Assembly: GCA_030562195.1 (NCBI GenBank)
Contig: JAUJPP010000012.1
Span: forward strand, 20,522,001 to 20,586,000
Origin: Nipponacmea schrenckii
Taxonomy: Eukaryota; Mollusca; Gastropoda; Lottiidae
Reading direction: 5' to 3'
Length of the DNA stretch: 64,000 nt
Below are positions 48,501-59,119 of the stretch, in pieces (position 1 is the stretch's first letter; each line of letters begins with the position of its first letter). A model generated the notes under the pieces. The model did not search any database, was not told the DNA's origin, and worked only from the letters and a program-made list of their open reading frames with translations. The position numbers and the translations under genes were made by a program.

Positions 48501-49347
48501 TCTCAACTATAATGGAGAATTGAAATGAAATTGAAATTTATGTCCTAAAGTTCTCAACAATATTGGACTAATGAAATGAAATTGAGTTTTACGTGGCAAA
48601 GTTTTTATCTAGAGGTTGGTCTCAGACCACGAATAATGCATGTGGAATGCATCTCCATCGCATGAGGGTATCGTTCGAAACTTATTAACGCTATTCTTAT
48701 GATCGGTATTGTATGAGGGTCATTGAAACGAATAAAAATTCTTTTCCCTTTAAGAGTTACGTACCGTTGGTGTCTAGAATATCCAGCGTGGTGTCAATCT
48801 GGTGATACATCTTGCCATTCACATTGTTGACAATTTTCACCATAAACCGGAAGTAGTATGTTTTGTCAGCTGGAAGGCCCACAGTCTGAGATGGTCCTGC
48901 CCAATCATATTGCCTGTAACATATCGAGAACGTGGATCAAGTATACATGAAACCGTGTAAATTCGCCAAATGAAATGAAGAGTGTCATGAACCAACCGTC
49001 CGCCATAATAAATTAGAATCACAAGGATCCTGTCTACAAACTGATCCTTGGTCAAACCTATTGACAAAGCACTTCCAGGACTGTGCAAAACGACAAAAAG
49101 AAATCCGCAAAAATTGTGTTGTAAATTCAGCAACTTTTCAGTACCGTCCTTCATTTTGAAAAGGTTACCTTGAGGTTACCAAAAGACTGTGACTTCCGCT
49201 GTGACTGTCAGTAGACAGTGATGCTTTACAAGAATAACAATCCCAATCAGCAACTGAAGTCAACCCTGGGTTTTTAGCGAAATTTTGAGCTCCAAAAGTT
49301 CCTGCTAGCAGGAGACCAAAAGTCACCAGTCTTGCCCATTCAGCCAT
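42578..49347 (-). CDS. Secreted GH10 endo-beta-1,4-xylanase-like enzyme with CBM-like front module (12 exons)
   Basis: Minus-strand exons 49347-49169, 48913-48765, 47914-47822, 47517-47364, 47157-47118, 46898-46740, 46462-46407, 45957-45820, 45392-45221, 44495-44391, 43451-43236 and 42874-42578 join in phase and give 585 residues. Residues 1-20 are a signal peptide. Residues 22-190 look like a CBM4_9 module (GSHSLLVTSR, WAGPSQTV, FLIDDVVV). The GH10 barrel follows: GWGSAVN, KWTALEP, RGHNIFWG, the acid/base Glu332 in YDVENE, the nucleophile Glu432 in WITELDI, and GVMFWGYWDGHHWR. A C-terminal beta-rich tail is present. GH10 enzymes cut beta-1,4-xylan, which fits a herbivore's digestive secretion (inference). 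The ATG lies in an exon preceded by an acceptor, so a non-coding exon is upstream. The last exon may read through to the stop at 42578 or splice at 42667, so the extreme C-terminus is uncertain. Confidence 0.88.
43758..44414. repeat. 29-bp minisatellite made of a 5' splice site, about 22 copies
   Basis: The plus-strand unit is gttaccttaataacgccgac gtctatata. On the minus strand each unit reads ...gttattaag|gtaactatataga, that is, the last codons (IDVGVIK) and donor of xylanase exon 10. The first unit on the minus strand is the real exon end (44391); the rest fill the intron. Confidence 0.92.
44520..44815 (+). mobile_element. SINE copy in a xylanase intron
   Basis: aaggtccatggttcaatctt, cttgtcagtgatctaggtcg, gtgacaataaacctcggata and cttcattagcaaatacaggg. 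Diverged and opposite in sense to the gene. Confidence 0.7.
45080..45205. mobile_element. MITE-like fragment, gtcttagaatg family
   Basis: ggtaagttcactgatgaata, tatactcatattgaccattc and gtccattctaagacaccgta match the right half of 4663-4915. It ends next to the donor of xylanase exon 9. Confidence 0.6.
45470..45735 (+). mobile_element. SINE copy in a xylanase intron
   Basis: tcagtgatgcaggtcggagt, aaaaagcgtctagtcgttcc, gttaaagatccctcgacagt and aaaacttcattcattttatt. The head is missing. Confidence 0.85.
47540..47735. mobile_element. Two MITE-like halves in tandem
   Basis: attgcgtcttagaatggaca then gatactgtgtctcagaatga, each followed by tatatattcatMagtgaact. Same family as 4663-4915. It lies just upstream (minus strand) of xylanase exon 4. 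Confidence 0.6.
48000..48595. repeat. Degenerate tandem repeat, about 55-65 bp units
   Basis: Repeated actaatgaaatgaaatg, ttacRtcctaMttttctcaa and ctataatggagaat blocks, about nine cycles, in intron 2 of the xylanase gene. Confidence 0.75.
49010..49090. mobile_element. Fragment of the agctggtccttggtcaaacc family
   Basis: aggatcctgtctacaaactg atccttggtcaaacctattg matches the core of the 13755 and 55030 copies. It lies in intron 1 of the xylanase gene. Confidence 0.5.
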
Positions 49348-50640
49348 TTCGGAGAAAGTGCTTGAAAGTCTACATGATAAGGACAAATGTCATGTACTAT
49401 TAGAAACTGATAAGGAATCGATAGTAGGTCAATTCAAGCCTTCTTTATAGATAAAACTATATCTTACGGCGCAATAAAACTGGTTCTCGTTTCACAATAG
49501 AAGAATCTTATTACCAATTTCGTCGCATATTGAATTTAAAAATACCTTACATATGGTAAACTGAACTGGTCACAGTTTTTTTCGGGTGTTTTTTTTCGGA
49601 GGAAGGGGAAGGGGTCGTCTTACGGTTAATTTCAAACCTTTTTTCTCATTCTTCACTTAAGAGACATTCTTATTGTAGGGTCTCTGAAGCGTAAAAAGCT
49701 GCACCGTAAAATTAAATCTTTCGTATATACTACGTCCAGGGCTAGCGGATTAACTGTAGCCAAAAACATATTTAGGTTATTTTTCGCCTCTATTGTAATC
49801 AAGCATATTTTCTACTGCTGAACTCGCATATGACGGTATTTATTTTAACCAATCAAAACTTCGCACCGATCGTTTAGGTTATTAGGTTAGTATAGGCTAA
49901 TGACCTTTATTAAGGATTAAGCTTAGTTCTGTTTTTAGTTGAATGATAAGCGAACATGGGTCCAGTTTACATTCACATGGGCCGGTACAATAGAATGAAC
50001 GATTTATCCCCATATCTCCCCTTGCAAGTTCCGTAGGGGAGATATGGGAAACACGGTGTTTGACATACATAGAACTCGACTGCGTGGTTATTTGTCTATT
50101 GTCATAAATTTCATATTAAAAAAAAACTCTTCAACACGGAGGGTAAAAACTTGCTACTGATTTTCTTAGACAATGATTGCCATAGTTATCAAATTATGGC
50201 ATAGAATCACATTAAATTCCCATAAACTTATGGGTTGTAATGAGATGTTAATTCAATAGACATCGTCTTAATTCAAATTCAAGGCGTTTTTCACCGAATT
50301 TTATAATATTGAAATAGCTAGAATTGATATTAACTGAATCATGTATAGATTTTTCACAAGTCAACTTTCAGAAAAAAATGTCATTAAAGCAGAGCTATGG
50401 TAAATATGTCGTTTGAACAAATGACCTTTTCTGATGAACACTATCAAAATAGTTTCCAGGGGAGGGCGTTGGCTACGGGCCTGCTGAAGTGACGTCGTTG
50501 GTAGCGTGTTTGAGGCCTCTCTAGGCCTCTACATTTTTCTAGATGCGTACCAGTCACCCGGCTTGCAATAAATAATGCTTTACTAATTTTATTTATATTT
50601 ACATGCAATCCTGAGACAGTTTAGATAAGCGCACTGAATA
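49348..50640. other. Upstream region of the xylanase gene
   Basis: It must contain the non-coding first exon and promoter of the minus-strand gene, because an acceptor (catgtag on the minus strand) precedes the start exon. I cannot place them. Nothing else recognised. Confidence 0.35.
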
Positions 50641-52090
50641 CTTTCAGTTTTTTAAGTGGTGTTTCTATATCACTCTCCAATTGATAAATTGGGTACTTTA
50701 ACAACAGTGGGGTTTTCATATCACTCTACAAATTGATAAATTGAGCACTATTTTAGCGGTGGTATTTCTATATCACTCAACAATTGATGAATTGAGCACA
50801 ATTTCAAAAGTGGTATTTCTATATCCCTCTGCAATTAATATATTGAGTACTATTATAACAGTGGTATTTCATTATCCCTCTGCAATTAATGTATTGAGCA
50901 CTATTTTAACAGTGGTATTTCTATATCACTCAACAATTGATGAATTGAGCACAATTTCAAAAGTGGTATTTCTATATCCCTCTGCAATTAATATATTGAG
51001 TACTATTATAACAGTGGTATTTCATTATCCCTCTACAATTAATGTATTGAGCACTATTTTAACAGTGGTATTTCATTATCACTCAACAATTGATGAATTG
51101 AGCACAATTTCAAAAGTGGTATTTCTATATCCCTCTGCAATTAATATATTGAGCACTATTATAACAGTGGTATTTCATTATCCCTCTACAATTAATGTAT
51201 TGAGCACTATTTTAACAGTGGTATTTCATTATCCCTCTACAATTAATGTATTGAGCACTATTTTAACAGTGGTATTTCATTATCCCTCTACAATTAATAT
51301 ATTGAGCACTATTATAACATGGTATTTCATTATCCCTCTCAATTAATTATTGAGCCTATTTTACATGGTATTTCTTATCCTCTACAATTAATGTATTGAG
51401 CACTATTTTAACAGTGGTATTTCATTATCCCTCTAACAATTGAATGATATTGAGCACTAATTTCAAAAGTGGTATTTCTATATCCCTCTGCAATTAATAT
51501 ATTGAGCACTATTATAACAGTGGTATTTCATTATCCCTCTACAATTAATGTATTGAGCACTATTTTAACAGTGGTATTTCATTATCCCTCTACAATTAAT
51601 GTATTGAGCACTATTATAACAGTGGTATTTCATTATCCCTCTACAATTAATATATTGAGCACTATTATAACAGTGGTATTTCATTATCCCTCTACAATTA
51701 ATGTATTGAGCACTATTTTAACAGTGGTATTTCATTATCCCTCTACAATTAATGTATTGAGCACTATTTTAAAGTGGTATTTCTATATCCCTCTACAATT
51801 AATATATTGAGTACTATTATAACAGTGGTATTTCATTATCCCTCTGCAATTAATGTATTGAGCACTATTTTAACAGTGGTATTTCATTATCCCTCTGCAA
51901 TTAATGTATTGAGCACTATTTTAACAGTGGTATTTCATTATCCCTCTACAATTAATGTATTGAGCACTATTTTAACAGTGGTATTTCATTATCCCTCTGC
52001 AATTAATGTATTGAGCACTATTTTATCAATGGTATTTCTTATCACTCTAGAATTGAGTACTATTTTTTTAACAGTGGTATTTCCATCTGT
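50641..52090. repeat. 51-bp minisatellite, about 28 copies
   Basis: Unit: gtggtatttcattatccctc, tacaattaatgtattgagca, ctattttaaca. The period is 17 codons, so long open frames appear by chance. Diverged relatives lie at 54440-54670. Confidence 0.93.
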
Positions 52091-52220
52091 CGAGGGATCT
52101 CGGTTTATTGACTCATTCTATGCCCTTTGCATGTCGTGCCTCAGACCTGCATCAACGGAAAATAGAAACCGGAGTGAAAAATCCGAAAGTTCATATCAAT
52201 CTTTGCCGGGAAATCCAAGT
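52090..52220 (-). mobile_element. SINE fragment
   Basis: tgtcgagggatctcggttta, cctcagacctgcatcaacgg and gtgaaaaatccgaaagttca, then tctttgccggg, are antisense SINE body pieces with internal deletions. Confidence 0.65.
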
Positions 52221-52589
52221 ATAAAGAGGGCCAAAGTAAATCTCTTGAGTACAGGTTTGTTCTGTTTATGTGATGATCAATCATCTTCACTTAATAATTA
52301 ACTCATATGAGAATCAATTTTCAATTTCCTTTTGGGAAAGTCTACGCTAAATAACAAAGCTAAAAAATAATCGGAAATGACGTAAGAAAATTGCACCAGG
52401 ACGCATTATGGGAATACTGATGACAAAGAAATTTATCATTTCGGAGTTTATTTTTGTATTAGTCGTTCAAGTGTTTTTGTCATCTTTTTGTTTAGATAGA
52501 CACCCAAGGGGCATAACTCACTTTGGCATATTCCAGGAAGACAAGGCCGAGAATTCTCGAAACGATCTTGGCACTAAGTTGTCCTAGAA

Positions 52590-53905
52590 ACAGTGTTAGA
52601 AGTCAAGACCCTAGGATATCCTAGAAACAGTGTTAGAAGTTAAAGCCATCGGATATCCTAGAAACAGTGTTAGAAGTTAAAGCCCTAGGATATCCTAGAA
52701 ACAGTGTTAGAAGTTAAAGCCCTAGGATATCCTAGAAACAGTGTTAGAAGTTAAAGTCCTAGAATATCCTAGAAACAGTGTTAGGGTGATATGAGAATAG
52801 TATTCTCAAGAAAGCGTTAGAAGTTAAAGCCCTAGGATATCCTAGAAACAGTGTTAGAAGTTAACTAGGATATCGTAGAAACAGTGTTAGAAGTTAAAGC
52901 CCTAGGATATCGTAGAAACAGTGTTAGAAGTTAAAGCCCTAGGATATCGTAGAAACAGTGTTAGAAGTTAAAGACCTAGGATATCCTAGAAACAGTGTTA
53001 GAAGTTAAAGTCCTCGAATATGCTAGAAACAGTGTTAGAAGTTAAAGCCCTAGGATATCCTAGAAACAGTGTTAGAAGTTAAAGTCCTAGGATATCCTAG
53101 AAACAGTGTTAGAAGTTAACTAGGATATCCTAGAAACGGTGTTAGAAGTTAACTAGGATATCCTAGAAACAGTGTTAGAAGTTAAAGACCTAGAATATCC
53201 TAGAAACAGTGTTAGAAGTTAAAGCCCTAGGATATCCTAGAAACAGTGTTAGAAGTTAAAGCCCTAGGATATCCTAGAAACAGTGTTAGAAGTTAAGCTA
53301 GATCCTAGAAACGGTGTTAGAATAGTATTCTCAAGAAAGCGTTAGAAGTTAAAGCCCTAGGATATCCTAGAAACAGTGTTAGAAGTTAACTAGGATATCG
53401 TAGAAACAGTGTTAGAAGTTAAAGCCCTAGGATATCGTAGAAACAGTGTTAGAAGTTAAAGCCCTAGGATATCGTAGAAACAGTGTTAGAAGTTAAAGAC
53501 CTAGGATATCCTAGAAACAGTGTTAGAAGTTAAAGTCCTCGAATATGCTAGAAACAGTGTTAGAAGTTAAAGCCCTAGGATATCCTAGAAACAGTGTTAG
53601 AAGTTAAAGTCCTAGGATATCCTAGAAACAGTGTTAGAAGTTAACTAGGATATCCTAGAAACGGTGTTAGAAGTTAACTAGGATATCCTAGAAACAGTGT
53701 TAGAAGTTAAAGCCCTAGAATATCCTAGAAACAGTGTTAGAAGTTAAGACCCTAGGATATCATAGAAACAGTGTTAGAAGTTAAAGCCCTAGAATACCCT
53801 AGAAACAGTGTTAGAAGTCAAGACCTAGGATATCCTAGAAACAATGTTAGAAGTTAGAAGACATTAGGATGTCCTAGAAAACATTAGGATGTCCTTGGAA
53901 CAGTG
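52590..53905. repeat. 37-bp minisatellite with higher-order duplication
   Basis: Unit: cctagaaacagtgttagaag, ttaaagccctaggatat. A 31-bp short form lacks the aagccc part. A block of about 400 bp beginning agaatagtattctcaagaaa occurs twice, at 52794 and 53319, 525 bp apart, with the same order of unit variants. Confidence 0.93.
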
Positions 53906-54435
53906 TAAGAAGATAAGACCTTACGATATCCAAACAGTTACAGCGGTTAAGACACCAGAACCAACACCCCCTCCCCCCACACCCCTCTGCACCCCTTTCT
54001 TAATTTACGTTTCATTTCCTTCACCTCCACCTTCCAATCCCTTCTTATTCATTCCATCACACGTTCCCCACATTTCTTTCTTTGAATTTTAATCTGACTT
54101 TAAGTCTACGAGGAAAAGATATTAAGATGTTGATGTCATAAAAAAAATATTAATGCATTTTTTCATGTCTGTGTCATATCCGGAACAATTAATTTCTCGT
54201 CAAAAAATAATGATCGTGATATTTTTTTTATTTATGTCAAATTATCTTTGCAATATATCTTTTAGAAATGACAAAGACGATACAAGCTACCTACATAAGC
54301 GTGCACTTTGATCATAAGGGATGTACAACTACAAGGTTACCGGCCACACTGCGTGTTAGAATGAAATTACCATTTACAAATTTTAAACTGGGCCAATAAG
54401 AGCATATACTCATCAATAGATATACGTACTGCAAT
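53906..54435. other. Gene-free stretch
   Basis: A C/T-rich tract at 53960-54060, then AT-rich sequence. 54355-54430 is a fragment of the gtcttagaatg MITE family (ggccaataagagcatatact). No gene seen. Confidence 0.45.
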
Positions 54436-54439
54436 AAAT

Positions 54440-54675
54440 AACAATGGTATTTATATACATGTATTGCTCTACAATTGATGTATTGAGCAATATCTAAACA
54501 GTGGTATTTCTATGATGTATTGAGCAATATTTTAACAGTGATATTTCTATATCGATCTACTATTGATGTATTGAGCACAATTTCACAGTGATATTTATAT
54601 ATCGCTCTATAATTAATGTTTTGAGCACTATTTCACAGTGATATTTCTATATCGCTCTACAATCGATGTTTTGGA
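54440..54675. repeat. Diverged copies of the 51-bp satellite
   Basis: ctctacaattgatgtattga, gcaatatctaaacagtggta and tttctatatcgctctacaat occur in about four or five irregular units related to 50641-52090. Confidence 0.75.
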
Positions 54676-55215
54676 AATGGGTACGGATAATCCAGGAAGG
54701 ATCAATGTCAAAACACAAAAGAGGTTTAACCAAGGACCAGCTGGTAGAAAGGATCCTTCAATATGAACATAAGTTGTTATCCTTGTAAAATATAGTAGTC
54801 TTTTTCTTTCTTTATAGCTGCAGTCGAAATGATATTTAAATGCATGTTTGATAAGTGACAAATAGCGTGATGTACCCTCATCAATACGCTCTTAACTTAT
54901 TATCATACTGCTTGAGATCTTGCATCAGGTTCTCCGTTAATTTTCTTTCGAACACGATCTTCTTTTTCTAAATCGGGTTCTGCCTCATTTTTTTATAACA
55001 TTGATCCGGTGACGTCAAATGATGTACTTGATTAGAAAGAAAAGAAAGAAAGAAAAAAAAAACAAGAATATTTTACAAGGACCAACTTGGGTTAAGAAGT
55101 CCGCCGTGTCAGGGATCCTTTCTACCAGCTGGTCCTTGGTCAAACCAGATAATCCATACCTATTTTGAGCTGGGTGAACTGGAATTTTGAATGAAGATGA
55201 CTTATGCAAGATAAA
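54675..55215. mobile_element. Two copies of the agctggtccttggtcaaacc family, opposite orientation
   Basis: 54685-54815 reads aggtttaaccaaggaccagc, tggtagaaaggatcc and ttgtaaaatatagtag. 55030-55215 reads the other way: aagaatattttacaagg, gtcagggatcctttctacca and gctggtccttggtcaaacca. Both lack coding capacity. Confidence 0.65.
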
Positions 55216-55674
55216 GATAGACAAATTTACGCAGGGCTGTTTGAAGCTCCGAATAAATAAGAGTGGGGAGGAAATTGGCAATTTCATGGTCGGGATGCCG
55301 CAAACGTCCAGGCTGGCTCCTTTGGCAACCGTTGTTGCAATGCAAATTTGTCAGTCACTAAGTTGAAATCTGAAATCTGATGAATTATGCCAGGAAAGTG
55401 GAAGTACTCTGCTGTGTCTCTTAAATCTTTGAATAAATTTTCTCAATGCAGCCAACCCGAAGACAACGCCATACTGTGTGAAATCAGGTAAATTATGCAA
55501 GAAGAGAGAAAATAGTCTTTATGTCTAGTGTGTTTCTTAAACGTTCATATATATTTTCTCAATGCAGGCAGACAACGCCATACTGTGTACAATCAGGTAA
55601 ATTATGCAAGAAGAGAGAAAATAGTCTTCATGTCTAGTGTGATTCTTAAACGTTCGCATACATTATCTCATTGT

Positions 55675-56015
55675 AGACAAGGGGGCGCGGTGACTTCCTC
55701 GCTAACCTGGAAGGGCCAGCGTTCAATCCCTGCAAAGTTTGAGGCGAACTTTCCGATAATTCGACCCGGTTTCTCCGTATCAGTGATGAAGGTCTGAGGG
55801 ACTGAGAGGAAAAAGTGTCTGATTGTTCGGATGAGGTAGGACAATAAACCCAGGTCATGTGTGCTACAGGCTGTGCACGTTGGACAGCTGGAAATCACAA
55901 TAAAAGTAGGCTTATGTCTCTATCTTGAAAACGAATTTCCCTCATTCACACTGTATGTACATGTAGTTATCCGTCATCATTAGCCCATGTAGGTGTAGAG
56001 AAGTTGGACGTTATT
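55675..56015 (+). mobile_element. SINE copy, nearly full length
   Basis: Decayed head (gggggcgcggtgacttcctc), box-B-like gttcaatccctgcaaagttt, gaaggtctgagggactgaga, gacaataaacccaggtcatg, and cattagcccatgtaggtgta. It is preceded by two direct repeats of about 125 bp (55450-55675, cagacaacgccatactgtg type). Confidence 0.82.
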
Positions 56016-56595
56016 CCGAGGAAGCATTTAGTCATACACCACCGATGTGTTTCTGTAGAAGACATTTAGACACCATCTTCTTGAATTCCAGATCAATATA
56101 CATTAAGAAATTAATACAGATTTTTCCTCGGTACTTAAAAAAATAACGGAAGTTAAAAAAAAATCACAGACGTCCCGCAGAGAAAGAAATGATAAACTAT
56201 AATAGGTGGACGCTTGAAGACGAGACGTGCTTCTTATTGCAGTAATGAAATACCGTCATGATCATTAAATTATCTTTTTTATTCAAAATTAAATCAATTT
56301 CTAAGTTGTTTATTGATGGGTAGGTCACAATGACATGGCCGATTAATTAAAATCATTATCCATATTGTTTATTCATAAAACCAATCATTCATTCTTCGGC
56401 AGACTACTTATTCAGCAATCAATTATTCATAATGAATCAATGAATAAATGATTTTTTAAATTAGAAGGCAGACAATGAATAAATGAATACAGAGTTTCTT
56501 TTAAAAAAATAACTAGTTTCTGATATAAAGGGACATGTTTGGCATTTATTTGACATATACATGAAGCACTCTTTAATCCTGGAGGTACCTCAGCT
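56016..56595. other. Gene-free stretch
   Basis: AT-rich sequence with attcattcattc-type simple repeats near 56380-56490. Nothing else recognised. Confidence 0.4.
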
Positions 56596-56599
56596 CTTT

Positions 56600-56662
56600 C
56601 TTATTTCGTGTGGGCTGGCATCTGTAACAACATGTTACATATGCCAGCCCACACGGAATAAG
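56600..56662. repeat. 63-bp near-perfect palindrome
   Basis: cttatttcgtgtgggctggc on the left is matched inverted by gccagcccacacggaataag on the right, with one mismatch. An inner gtaac...gttac pair lies in the loop. Confidence 0.8.
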
Positions 56663-56674
56663 AATATTTGCAAC

Positions 56675-56995
56675 TTGTGGCTAAACTGAAGGTCTAGGGT
56701 CGAATCCCGACAACGGTTGAGATGAGCTTTCGGATTTTTCATCCCGGTTTCCAGTTGTCAGTCATACAGGTCTAAGGGACTGACATGGAAAAAATCGACT
56801 AGTTGTTCGGATATGACACCGAGGCCCCATGTGATATGTGTGGTGCTTGTTAAAGATCCTTCGACAGTTGGAAAGAGAGTAGGCTAATACGGCTGTCCTA
56901 GAAAACATTACCTCATTGCACACTACATGGTGTTGTCCGGTCTTCCTTAGCTCATAAGGTGCCAAAGAGTAGCTCGTGAAACCCCATCAGCCTCT
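56675..56995 (+). mobile_element. SINE copy
   Basis: gaaggtctagggtcgaatcc, ttcggatttttcatcccggt, aagggactgacatggaaaaa, gacagttggaaagagagtag and cattgcacactacatggtgt. The head is partly lost. Confidence 0.82.
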
Positions 56996-57339
56996 TTAAC
57001 AGCGTTATAAAATACATGAAGTGTTTTGTTGTTGGGAGTTTATTACAAGTGATTTCTATTGCGTGATATGTCTAAACCTTACACAATTAAAGGAATAATT
57101 TCCTCTCGGCCAATCGCTAGGATTTCAATCTCTCAAGTACATACTAATGTAAGATCTTTTAGAAAGACAGTCTACTTTAATTTGACAGATTCACGACCAT
57201 TTTAAAGGCCATATATAGTTTATCCACTTTATGAATTGATTATAAATTATTATCTACCAAAGATCTAGAATGTATGCATTAACGCATTATTCCTTCGGTC
57301 ATTACCTCAAGCAGGGAATTTTACTTTTTATTTCTATAG

Positions 57340-57625
57340 GGAAGTCACCTTCACATATTGTCAACAAATATGGAAGTCACCTGGATATATTGTCAACAAA
57401 TAGGGGAAGTCACCTTGACATACTGTCAACAAAAAGGGAAGTCACCTTGACATATTGTCAACAAATATAGGATGTCGGACAAATAGGGAAAGTCGCCTTT
57501 GCAAATTGTCAATAAATAGGGAAGTCACCTTGACAAATTGTCAATAAATAGGGAAAGTCGCCTTTGCAAATTGTCAATAAATAGGGAAGTCACCTTGACA
57601 AATTGTCAACAAATAGGAAAGTCGA
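57340..57625. repeat. About 32-bp tandem repeat, 8-9 units
   Basis: Unit: gggaagtcaccttgacatat tgtcaacaaata, with a variant ggaaagtcgcctttgcaaat. Irregular near 57470. Confidence 0.88.
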
Positions 57626-58040
57626 AAATGTGGAATTGTCTACGTGGAATACTGTCATTTCTTTTTCATCTCATGGCGGCACGTTGTGTGTTTTGTAACC
57701 GTATTAAAGAAATGTGCTTATGCCATAATCGTCTTGTGACATGGAATTTTCTTTGACGTTTTCGTTGTATAGTAACGTTTTTTGATTGGCGAAGCTTAAA
57801 CGTGCAATAACTAAGTATAATCCGCATTACTTTACAATCCTATAGTCGATGGGGTTGGCAGCTTCCCCAGGGGTAAGCAAAATGGCACTTTGTCAAGCCC
57901 CGTCCCCCATGAAAACAAAATTATTTGTGACTAGTGTCAAAGTTAATAGCACGTTAATCAATTCAAATGCCACGCACTTCATGAAAACTGTACAAAAAAT
58001 TTTACTTGTGTATGTGATTTGTACCCCTCACTCCTAAATG
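57626..58040. other. Gene-free stretch
   Basis: Short chance open frames only; no splice-linked exon chain or family motif seen. Confidence 0.4.
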
Positions 58041-58042
58041 TC

Positions 58043-58250
58043 TAAAAATGCAGGTCGGAGGGACTGCCATGGAAAAAGCGTCTATTGGTCCGGATGGGAA
58101 AATAAACCGATGCCCCGTTAATCATCGCGAAAAGAGTAGGTTAATACTGCTGTCCTGGCAAAAGTCCCTCACTGCATGGAGTTGCCCGTCTTCACCAGCC
58201 TATAAGGTGCAGAAGAGTGGGACGTAAAACCCCATTCATTTCATTTCTAA
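58043..58250 (+). mobile_element. SINE body and tail
   Basis: gcaggtcggagggactgcca, tggaaaaagcgtctattggt, gggaaaataaaccgatgccc and tgcagaagagtgggacgtaa, ending cccattcatttcatttc. Confidence 0.85.
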
Positions 58251-58506
58251 ATGTCTCAAAGGCTTATGTCGAATGAAAACCTATCAGTAGACCCACGTGA
58301 TATACAATCACATGCAATACCATACTCAGTCCATATGAAAACGCACCACTCACGAAATCTGGAATAACTCCACGGGTTAATATGTGAAGTATATACTTTT
58401 GAGATAATGAATGATTTAAGAAGACATGTAAACATCATTAAATTTTAGCCACGATAATGTTAATGCGCGAGCGAGACTTAATTGGTATAGGGGTCAAACA
58501 GGAAAG

Positions 58507-59115
58507 TCAATAACGGGTGTGTCCGCCATTTGCATTGACACATGCGGTGCAACGTTGTCGCATGTAGTTGATCAGTCTCTGGATGGTGTTCTGAGGGATA
58601 GCATTCCAGTCCTGAACAAGGGAAACCTCAAGTCGTCCAATTTCACCCCATAAGTGCTCCAAACACGTTTATGGTCATCTGCGTTCCTTAAGTGAAAAGA
58701 TGACACCATGCCATTGTCGTAGTCGCCAATTCTGGTGTCTGTTTGTCCACTGTAGACGCTGGTTTCGGTTACGATCCGTTAACATGAGACCGAAATAATG
58801 ACGTCGTGCACGCAGGTCTGCAGCTCGCAGACGGTTCCTTAAGGTGTTGGGGTGAATGAATCCACGTCGTCCTTGGATATGAGCAGTCGTTCTAGTCGCT
58901 GGTAGTGTTTGGTCTCGGACATGATCCAGTGCAATCTGAGGTTGTCACACGTTGTTGAGGACGGTCCCGAGTGCTCCCCGTTTGCAGAAACCTTTGATGG
59001 AGTCATGCGATCGTTGTGTGTGCGCAGTATAGTCGTCTGGCAATTTCCCTGGTGCTGGCGTAATTTTGAAGCATGCCAATAGCACGTTCCCGTTCGCGGC
59101 ATCGTGTCGGCGGTT
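58507..59115 (-). pseudogene. Tc1-like transposase remnant, broken and internally deleted
   Basis: Minus-strand pieces read like a Tc1/mariner transposase across frames: RERERAIGML and EIARRLYCAHTT (N-terminal HTH), LHQRFLQTGSTRDRPQQR, then in another frame GFIHPNTLRNRLRAADLR and ARRHYFGLMLTDRNRNQR, then WHGVIFS. The frame then jumps directly to EHLWGEIGRLE and DWNAIPQNTIQRLINYMR, ending GGHTRY and TGA at 58509-58507. Stops, frameshifts and the absence of the central DDE-bearing part show that it is dead. Terminal inverted repeats were not identified. Confidence 0.85.
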
Positions 59116-59119
59116 CACA

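Noticed and set aside
49165..49180. Donor at 49180 for xylanase exon 1
   Set aside because: It would put the next exon in a frame with an immediate stop. The donor after 49169 keeps the CBM motif SLLVTSR and the frame.
50741..52301. Open frames of 201, 113 and 175 codons with a 17-residue period
   Set aside because: They only read through the 51-bp minisatellite, whose unit is a multiple of three. No start context, splice linkage or domain.
57849..58037. 62-codon frame with an ATG
   Set aside because: No splice partners, no motif and weak composition; it sits between repeats.
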